Below are positions 56,859 to 64,000 of a stretch of DNA of 64,000 bases, one piece after another; positions within the stretch are counted from its first letter, which is position 1; each line of letters begins with the position of its first letter. Origin of the DNA: Lunularia cruciata (lineage: Eukaryota; Streptophyta; Marchantiopsida; Lunulariales; Lunulariaceae); NCBI GenBank assembly GCA_948567375.1, contig OX419760.1:58354657-58418656 (forward strand). Direction: 5' to 3'. The notes under the pieces were generated by a model, which was given only the letters and a program-made list of their open reading frames with translations, was not told the origin of the DNA and did no database searches. Position numbers and translations under genes: made by a program.

Positions 56859-57008
56859 CGTCAGTTTTGACGTCCGTCGGCCTCTAAAACGTTGACGGAA
56901 AGAGTATCATCATGTGTCCATGGGAGTGCATAGGTCCGGCAGTTAATTTGGACGTACGTCAATCTCATATGCATACGTGTGATGGCAGGTCACTTTGTAT
57001 TATTGACG
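56859..57008. promoter_or_regulatory. Cluster of five TGACG (bZIP/TGA-type) cores
   Basis: TGACG or CGTCA at 56859, 56868, 56893, 56957 and 57004, two of them within TGACGT or ACGTCA. TGA/bZIP factors bind such as-1-like elements in plants. Five in 150 bp is well above chance, but function is unproven. Confidence 0.4.
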
Positions 57009-57928
57009 GACATTAACAGGTAACCAGTTCTCGAACTAGGTTAGGTAAAGTAAAGAGTTCGGGGTTTACAAATCAATATCTTTTGTTTTTTACATTCGTT
57101 TTTAACAAAGGAGTGCTCATCAAATTTAATTTTAGTTTTCTTTATATATAAATGAAATTTTGATAAGATAAAATTTTATGATTTCATATTTTTGTGATTA
57201 ATGGAGTTTCAAACAAAAAAGTCCTATGGAATTAATCACATTAATAAAGGGAGAAAAAAATTATGAATAAAAGGAAGATATTACACTCGAATACTGGAAT
57301 TGGTTCTCTTTGACAAATAATTTCTTTTTCTATCTCAAAAAAGAATATTAATAAAATGCTTTCATTCTTAAGTCACACATGACCAACATTGAATAATGGT
57401 CCAAAAATGAAAAAGATAAAACATCTGCATCCAGTCTCGAAAGTCAAAAATTAAAATCGAAGATATATTTACTTGGAAAGACTAAAGACTCGGTCTCGCG
57501 AAGACTGGAAGTCGGAAGGTTCATGCTCGGGAAAACTTAAATCTGTCATAGGGGAATTCCGATAATTCTATTGCACGTTGTATCACCCGACCCATTAATC
57601 TAGAAAATTATCGGTTTCGAAAGGCTAAAACGGAGCTAGAGCTGCCTGACGTATAGGCTCCGGAAGAGGGTTTGAACTGTCATGCAGACCTACTTGCACA
57701 TGAGCTCCGTCAAAATGGTAGTTGCCAGACTTTGTCTTTTAGTGGGCCGCCGGAGCCCAAAAGAGCCATGTGAATCCCGTAAGAGTAATTTACGGGATGA
57801 TCATCCCGCCAATGATCATACCTCCAGTTCAATTTCTTAGATGAACAATGTTCGGCATGTTCTCCTTGTATGTCCATTGGATCCTTCTATAAGTTCATTC
57901 CAAAATTGGAAAATGTCTATGAGGTCTG
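57009..57928. other. AT-rich then mixed intergenic sequence, no gene
   Basis: No ORF or repeat of note apart from A/T runs. GGGATGATCATCCC at 57795-57808 is a perfect 14-bp palindrome. Confidence 0.5.
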
Positions 57929-57989
57929 CTCCATCTGCAGTAGGTAACACGGTTGGAGACTGCAATACATGTTACCAACTGCAGATGGA
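57929..57989. repeat. Inverted repeat with 20-bp arms next to the LINE 3' end
   Basis: CTCCATCTGCAGTAGGTAACA and TGTTACCAACTGCAGATGGA pair with one mismatch around a 20-nt spacer that contains CGGTTGGAGACTGCAA. These words recur at 55337-55390. Confidence 0.8.
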
Positions 57990-58020
57990 TGGAGTAGAAT
58001 TCAGAGACTAAATGGTAAGG

Positions 58021-58900
58021 AAAAAAAAAAAAAAAAAAGGCAACCGTGTAAGAAAAATGAAGGATGGGGTCAAGCCTTACAAGGGAGAGACAAAAAAAAA
58101 GGTAACATGGGGCTAAGCCTCAATAGAGTCTATAAGAGAAATCTGCCCTACCGCACCTAAGATATCCGAGTTATACAAGTAGTACGGTTTACACACAATT
58201 GGAGCATCCAAAGAAATATCACCTAATGTGATTGCTCTCCTATGGATTGCACCAGCCATTACCCCCTATAGTGCAAGATGGACACGTGTTGTCTAAAATA
58301 TGCTACAAAGTATGAGAGTGAGAGTGGTACCCTCTGACGCCTAACATGATAAGCTCTCTCGCACTCCCTAACAAATGTGTCAAATGCCATGTCCATCGCT
58401 CCATATAACTCCAAAGCTAGAGGAACAAAGAGGTGACCTCACTGCATGCCCCTATACTTGGAGACCTTGCCACCTATTGCTGCACTCGTCGCACATCCAA
58501 GGGGATGGGTAATCACTCCCTTCGAAATTGTATTCCGTGTAGGGTCCGTAACCACAAAATCTACTATTGTCGTCTGATCATCTCGGACCAAGTATAAGTT
58601 TGCCCTGACACATGTCATCTGCAAAACATATGAATGCTCACTCCAAGCCAAGTATCCGCTCTCTCGTGCCATAGCAAACACTATATCCCTAATGGCATCA
58701 TGGGTAGCTATCCTCTGTCCTTCAAAAAGACACCGTGTCATATGGACCGCTGCTGCATCTAATGTAGAACCACACTCACAAGTGAGTAATGAAGATGCAG
58801 ATGGGTGGACCAAACCTAGGGGAAACCTCATCACTGTAGAGAAAGTAGCTGGTGGTAAATGGTATACGTTCTACAATGTTTCTATTTTATTATTAATACC
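58021..58900 (-). pseudogene. LINE relic, copy 2: zinc knuckle, REL endonuclease, 3' UTR
   Basis: The minus-strand frame 58834-58439 reads MRFPLGL, then TCECGSTLD-AAVHMTRC (a CCHC-type knuckle), DAIRDIVFAMARESGYLAW, and the endonuclease core RANLYLVRDDQTTIVDFVVTDP. After the stop at 58439 the same protein continues in a mix of frames with VPLALELYGAMD and YHVRRQRV, the F-P-ALE-YG helix of R2-like nucleases. RT, expected upstream, is missing (5' truncation near 58900). The 3' UTR runs to 58021 and, on the sense strand, ends GGTTGCC followed by 18 T (A18 on the plus strand, 58021-58038). Such nucleases cut the target for reverse transcription. R2, CRE or Utopia-like membership cannot be decided from this part. 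Confidence 0.7.
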
Positions 58901-59711
58901 TCACCCAAATCAAACTCTGAAACTTTTATGAAACCAAAAAAAAGTAACCAATGATAAGACATAAAGAATACTTCATAATCTTACCATTTTATTCTATTAT
59001 TAAATATTAACATCCCACTCAAATCAAACTCTAAAATTATTATAAAAAAACAAGAAAAATGGCCAATACCCTTGAAAATGTGTCATTGACCTCAGTAAAA
59101 ACAATTTATGCATCTCCAAGACTATAGAATTAATTAAAGAGGTCTTCCAAGGAATCTCTACATAAAATAAGTGAACTAGCTTATTCCATATCAATATTTT
59201 AATAATCAATAATATAGTAATGTCTCCCTTTTTTACCTCAAACCATCTACTACTAAAAGCTTTGAAGCCACTATGGGTTCCTTATTTTTCTCTTTTGAAA
59301 CCATTTTTGTACTTACACAAGCTTTTGGATGATCATATCCAAGTCTCATTATTTAAGTCAAGCAATTATACCTCCTAAAATAGTCTAATATAGTCACAAA
59401 AATCAATTGTATATTAGTACTGTTGTAGCAGTCATATGAAGCATTTGGTAACTATCTCGGACAGCAAGAAGGCTGGTCTTTATTGATGTTATGCACAAAT
59501 TGGTTTGGAACTAATAGCTCATGGTTTGAATTGGTAGGTCTATGCAACTTTTTAATTCCTTACTGAAAGTTTTTATTGCAAATAATAGACGATAAAACAA
59601 GGAAAGTGCTTACAAAGGAAGAGATCTTTGGCAAGAAAAGAGAAGGAAGGATTGTGTTCTGTGATTTTCTATCCCATTTGGCACCTTATTGATCAGAGCC
59701 ATATTAATTAA

Positions 59712-60025
59712 CTCCAATTTTTCAATAGGTGTACAAAGTAGTCAATTCTTGCTTTAGGTACCCAACACTACATTTGTTTCGTAGTAAGACCTAGATAGTT
59801 TTGCTATTTTTTTTAGCTACTACTCTATTCCTGACATGGTATGAAGCAATTGACAACCCAAATTGAATTCCAATTTTTTCAATTTATGTACAAAGTAGTC
59901 AATTCTTGTTGTATGCTTCAAGCACCTAACACTACAATTGTTTCATAGTAGGACCTTGACAATTTTGCGATTTCTATAAGCTACTACTTTATTCCTCAAA
60001 GGTAAATGAAACAACTCACAACCCA
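59712..60025. repeat. 157-bp tandem duplication
   Basis: GTACAAAGTAGTCAATTCTTG at about 59731 and 59888, followed in both by CACAACAA-like CACTACA-TTGTTTC-TAGTA and AGCTACTACT-TATTCCT. Confidence 0.8.
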
Positions 60026-60226
60026 AATCAAATTCACATTGTAAAACATACATGCATCTTCTTATATTGTATCAATATCATATTGCTATTGGAGAAGCTC
60101 TAATTGTGCCTTGGTTAGTTAAGCTTTGGCAAGGGTTGCTTGTACAGAATGTTTGTTAAGTCTCTTTGTAAGTAGGAGGAGATAGTACTTATGTCCTACT
60201 ATCTAAAGTTCAGAGGTCAATCTGAA

Positions 60227-60274
60227 CAAATAATAATAATATATATATCATATAATAATAATAATAATAATAAT
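60227..60274. repeat. AAT/ATA microsatellite
   Basis: (AAT)n and (TA)n runs. Confidence 0.95.
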
Positions 60275-60289
60275 TTATTTCAATTTGAA

Positions 60290-62440
60290 TATTATTTTCT
60301 TTGCATCATACCATCAAGACCAAAATCTGGAAGCAACTTTTTAAAGTCATCTTTCTCCCATCTTAGCATTGATAAATCAAAATCTACACTTGCCTTCCGG
60401 GCCAAGGGTTGCCAAGCCACCAAAAAAATCCTGCAAGTCTAGATAACATGCATCCAAATAGATCCCAAGTGATCTTGGATGAATCTATGGCTCTAATTTG
60501 GTCAATAGTATATTTAAATGCTTGCCCAAATCTATTTGCACTGATGAGACTTTTATGTTGGTTTGTTATGACATTGATATGTTCCAAACTAGTCTTGAAG
60601 ACATGATTAAGAGGCTTTTGAAGGAATTTGGCAAGAGACATTTGTACCATGTGGCAGAACAAGAGGAAACAAATATGATAGACCAGAAGCATTCTTTATT
60701 CCAACATAATATACAACAATAGAATTAAAACAATCTATGCGACCATAAAGATGCTTCCAATGTCAATGAATAAATGGTGATGATTGTTTGCTTCGGCATT
60801 GTTAAGGACATTTTTGACCCAAGAAGCCAATCCTAAAACAAACTCTTGAACATTTTCCAATGAGACTACATAGCTTGAACTGATTAGCTTCCTTCGTTAA
60901 TAGACCTTGACCGCCTATTTCTTCTGAATATACTTGCAAAAAAGCTTGTAGTTCAACTTGTTCTTGCAAAATTATTGTTGTCAATCCTTGAATCTTTTGG
61001 AAAGTTTTGGCATTATGTGAAATGAAGAATCCATTGCCTACACATAACCCACCAAAAATTTGACAAAGCATTTGTGATTGCTTTTCTTAGATATGCTTCA
61101 ATAGTTCCACTCTCTTCTTCTTGAACCAAGTTGTTTTTATTGGTTGAAAACTATCAATTAAATACATAAGGATATGTAGAACCCATCAAGGCAATCAAAT
61201 TATATTGGCATGCCAAGTAAGTTATAAATCTGGTCATCTCAATGAAGAAGTGTTCCTTGACAACAATGCTCATAATGTGCTCCATGACTAGATCAAGCTA
61301 ATATGCCCCATACCATACTCATATTAGTTTTCCCACAGTTTTATTGGAGATTTTGGTAACAACATCAATGAAGCAACTTGTCATGTTTTGAGCGCAATCA
61401 AAAGATAGACCAATTTAATCTTCTAATCAGAACAAATAACACCAAGCAATTTGGCCACCATTTTGAACATTGCTTTTTTGGTGTGTTTCTCCAGCATTGG
61501 TAACACAGTCAAATCAAATTATAGAGCTGCTTAATTTTGTCAACGACAAACACACAAATTTGCAAATCCAAATATGATATCCTTTGGTGAGTAGTAGAGT
61601 CTAGTGCTAAGAAGAATACAAACATGCTAGTGCTAATACAAACATAACCAAATACCAAACTGCCAATTCAATAGATGCCAATAGTTACCAATTCTTGATA
61701 GATCACCAAAAAAAGGTTTGTCATCATTCTAAAAGATGTACCACATGCTATATATCAAATCATGAGCTTGAAAAGTCAGGTTTTGGTTTTGGCAATGGTG
61801 GTAGGATACAATGCTTTCTCACTATCATCTTGGGCTTTGACATGCTTGAACACCAACAATGCTTTTGCCTTTTCCTTGACAATGTATTCTTGCCTTTTTC
61901 TCAAAATATCTGCCAATTCATTAGCATTATTTGCACAAGTGAAGTCCTCTTCATCATTTGTTTCTATTTTGACTTTTGATATGTACATCATTTCTCTAAC
62001 TATGATGTTAACAATATCTTCACCAATATCAAATACTATTTCACATTCACCTATGGCATCAAATTCAAAATGAGCACTAATAATGCTCCAAAATGGTAAG
62101 CCACAATTTCTTCATAGTTATCTCCAATACTTGATACTCACCACATCTGCAAGGTGATGTTGTTCTTGATGGTTAGAGATATTGTCATAACAAAATAGGG
62201 CTAACCAAGATTGGACATTGCCAATAGGTTTTTCTTTAGTGCCTTGTTTCTCCTCACAACCAAACAAGATACAAATACAACATTGAAGATTACAAGTTCT
62301 ACTTATAATGAGGTCCCCAAAAATGGGTTTGACACCCAACTTGACATCATTTTGCATGATGTAGCTAGAGGTACAAAAATAAATTTTATGAGTCATATCA
62401 TTAATGTGTATTCAAGATTGCTCAACTTTTGCAATGAATG
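60290..62440 (-). pseudogene. Decayed hAT-like DNA transposase
   Basis: Reading the minus strand through frameshifts gives, near 62396-62118, a Cys-containing N-terminus with KEKPIGNVQSWLALF. Then near 61990-61776 come VKIETNDEEDFTCANN, ADILRKRQEYIVKEK and ALYPTTIAKTKT. Near 61400 the words for D-A-QNMTSCFIDVVTKISN and H--DLVMEHIMSIVVKEHF follow, then 61071-60802 (FFISHNAKTFQKIQGLTTII, EEIGGQGLLTKEA). The end near 60385-60300 reads SVDFDLSMLRWEKDDFKKLL and DFGLDGMMQ, matching the hAT dimerisation region (SDFS-L-WEK, LEGI-Q). hAT transposases move elements by cut and paste. Terminal inverted repeats were not found, and stops are numerous. Family assignment is from remembered motifs; the wording resembles hAT proteins known from oomycetes and some plants. 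Confidence 0.5.
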
Positions 62441-62571
62441 ACAAGTCTAGGCTATGGTAACAAAAAAATTACCACCATTCATGTAGTTGCATGGTCACAA
62501 AAAATCTACCACAATTCATGCAATTGCACAATAAGAAAACAATCTACTATAATTAATATAACTACATGGTA

Positions 62572-63010
62572 ACTATAAAAGACCAAGGAGAGAAATAAGA
62601 GAATGGAAGACCAAAGTGGAAGATCACACTGGGACACTAGAATGAGGGAAACTCTTAATGCCTAGCACAAGCTTGGGCTTTGGTTTTTATACGGAGCATA
62701 CAAGGCTCTTGTAAAACCTCTCAAGAAACTTTCTAAAAGCTGCCTTCTTGGATTGCAAGCCAAGTTAATTGTGAAGCTTCTCAAGAAGCTCAAGTTCCTT
62801 CTAGAAGCTACCTATTTGGTGTGTAAGCTAAGTTAGCCGAGTTTCTTCCTCCTAGAAATCACTACTTAGCATGCACATTACCAAATACTTGGAAGGTACC
62901 AAGTAGCTTCCTAGATGCTTTGAGAATATTCTTATAACTCTTGGCTAATTTGACCTAGTTACTACTTCCTTAGTCTCTACCAACTTATCTATAAACTCTA
63001 TATTGTTACA
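62572..63010 (-). repeat. 3' LTR of A3
   Basis: The inner plus-strand end TATTGTTACA is intact. The outer end is altered (CTATAAAAGACC instead of TGTAAAAGACC). Confidence 0.8.
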
Positions 63011-64000
63011 TGTTCCTCCACCGCTAGTTGGTGACATCCTTGTCACCACAAAAGCTTCAATTTCCTAAATAGCCATTTGTGCATTTTGGAGATGAGAAAG
63101 AGGTTCCCAAGTGGCATCATGAAGGGGATACCCTTTCCAAAGGACCTTGTACTCAATATGTTGTTGATGGCCATGGTGAATGTGGTAATGTTCAAGGATA
63201 CAATCAACTTTATACTCCTCATGATTGTTGATAGGCATGGGAGGAGGAGGGGTTGGATACAAGAGGAAAAGGAAGATGGATTAGAAACAAAGGGTTTTCA
63301 ACTTGAAAATATGAAAGACAGGGTAGATTTACATATGAGAAGGCAAGGCAAGTCGATAAGCAACAAGAGAAATGATTTAGGTGATATCAAATGGACCTGT
63401 CCAATTAGGATTAAGCTTATGGACTTGGGTATCAAGTGGAAGTGGTAGGTTACTGGAAGAGAGTATGACCTAATCACCAAGTTGAAAAGTGAGATCACGA
63501 TGATGTTGGTCCACATATTTTTTTTGATGATTTGGGGCAATAAGGAGATGAGATATGGCTTGTTGTAGGGATTGGGATATTATGGTCAAGAAGGTGGGAA
63601 TATGAGGGACATGAGACGGAGGAGGAGCAAGAAGGGAATCTGGAACAAGTGGGTCTTGGCCAAAATTAAAGAAGGAGGAGAATCTAGTGCTTGCATGTTT
63701 GGAATTATTGTAGGAAAACTCAACAATTGCAAGACACTCATCCTAGTTTGTATGATGAATGTTGACATAAGCACAAAGTATATCCTCCAAGGTGCAATTT
63801 GCACATTTGGTTTGTCCATTAGTTTGATGATGATAAGCTATGGATAAAGCAAATTTGGTGGCAAGTATCTAAAAGAGTGCTTGCCACAATTTTTTGGTGA
63901 AATGAGGATCATGGTCAAAGATGAGTACACAAGGGATCCCATGATGCTTGAAGACATTGTGGAAGTAGATCTAGACCAATGTTGGAGCATCCATTATATC
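63011..64000 (-). pseudogene. Integrase and chromodomain of A3
   Basis: The minus-strand frame 63262-63065 encodes a clean chromodomain: NNHEEYKVDCILEHYHI, then EYKVLWKGYPLHDATWEP and LSHLQNAQ. Further right, shifted frames cover the SH3-like region (PIPKSISLILIGQ-type shift) and the integrase core (FAYNNS / DSLLAPPPS words out of frame at 63586-63819). The chromodomain is the best preserved of the family-A copies here. The coding is otherwise broken, and the element continues past 64000. Confidence 0.85.

Larger units (their letters stand above)
58901..60289. other. AT-rich intergenic sequence with small tandem duplications
   Basis: AATCAAACTCT-AAA-TTAT occurs at 58909 and 59021. A 157-bp tandem duplication lies at 59712-60025. 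No gene. Confidence 0.5.
62572..64000 (-). mobile_element. Family A chromovirus copy A3, 3' part, running off the window
   Basis: A 3' LTR (62572-63010) followed, towards higher coordinates on the minus strand, by chromodomain and integrase. It aligns with A1 (19264-20078, 26690-26800) and A2 (30590-31560) and provides an unoccupied version of the site where element B inserted in A1 (near 63846, GGATAAAGCAAATTTGG). Confidence 0.9.

Noticed and set aside
58019..58040. A18 run read as the poly-A tail of a plus-strand retrotransposed gene
   Set aside because: The adjoining element is oriented on the minus strand, as shown by its endonuclease frame and by comparison with the opposite-strand copy at 39060-39980. 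The run is its sense-strand T tail.

Overview
The window is nuclear DNA of a repeat-rich land plant. It has spliced genes with GT-AG introns, several plant-type LTR retrotransposons primed by initiator-methionine tRNA, and one NB-ARC immune-receptor-like gene whose C-terminal domain is an armadillo (ARM) repeat array instead of leucine-rich repeats. That architecture, plus relics of Penelope-like and restriction-endonuclease-type LINE elements, points to a non-flowering lineage (bryophyte, lycophyte, fern or conifer). The sequence alone does not settle which.

Layout. 1-3316 (minus): a broken ARM-only paralogue running off the left edge. 3.5-18.7 kb: tandem repeats, a truncated gypsy fragment (A4), a Ty1/copia relic, a probable Penelope-like relic and a decayed 8-kb Ty3/gypsy element (C). 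18.76-38.92 kb: one minus-strand chromovirus (A1) swollen to about 20 kb by nested insertions. These are a young plus-strand chromovirus (B, 20079-26684, with GCAAG target duplications), an unidentified 2.2-kb segment, and a second member of its own family (A2, 30152-35800). 39-40 kb: a LINE relic with an R2-like endonuclease C-terminus. 42.6-48.4 kb (plus): the NB-ARC-ARM gene, followed by decayed ARM repeats and flanked by short direct repeats. 49.3-57.9 kb: low-copy sequence with no gene I can name, but with a strong hairpin, a promoter-like segment and a TGACG cluster. 58-62.4 kb: a second, inverted LINE copy and a decayed hAT-like transposase. 62.57-64 kb: the 3' end of a third family-A chromovirus.

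The only convincing intact host gene is the NB-ARC-ARM gene. It has P-loop, kinase-2, RNBS-B, GLPL-like and MHD-like motifs, two phase-0 introns and about nine 89-residue double-ARM units. Its ARM exon and the end of the preceding intron are duplicated in inverted orientation at the left edge without the NB-ARC exons. The two copies form a large inverted repeat whose 41.6-kb spacer is mostly retrotransposon. Both arrays carry an 801-bp (three-unit) higher-order period, indicating repeat turnover. This modular receptor locus is the most interesting item. Next is the LINE lineage, whose sense-strand 3' end is a T tract and which left a 48-bp insertion between 15-bp target duplications just upstream of the receptor gene.
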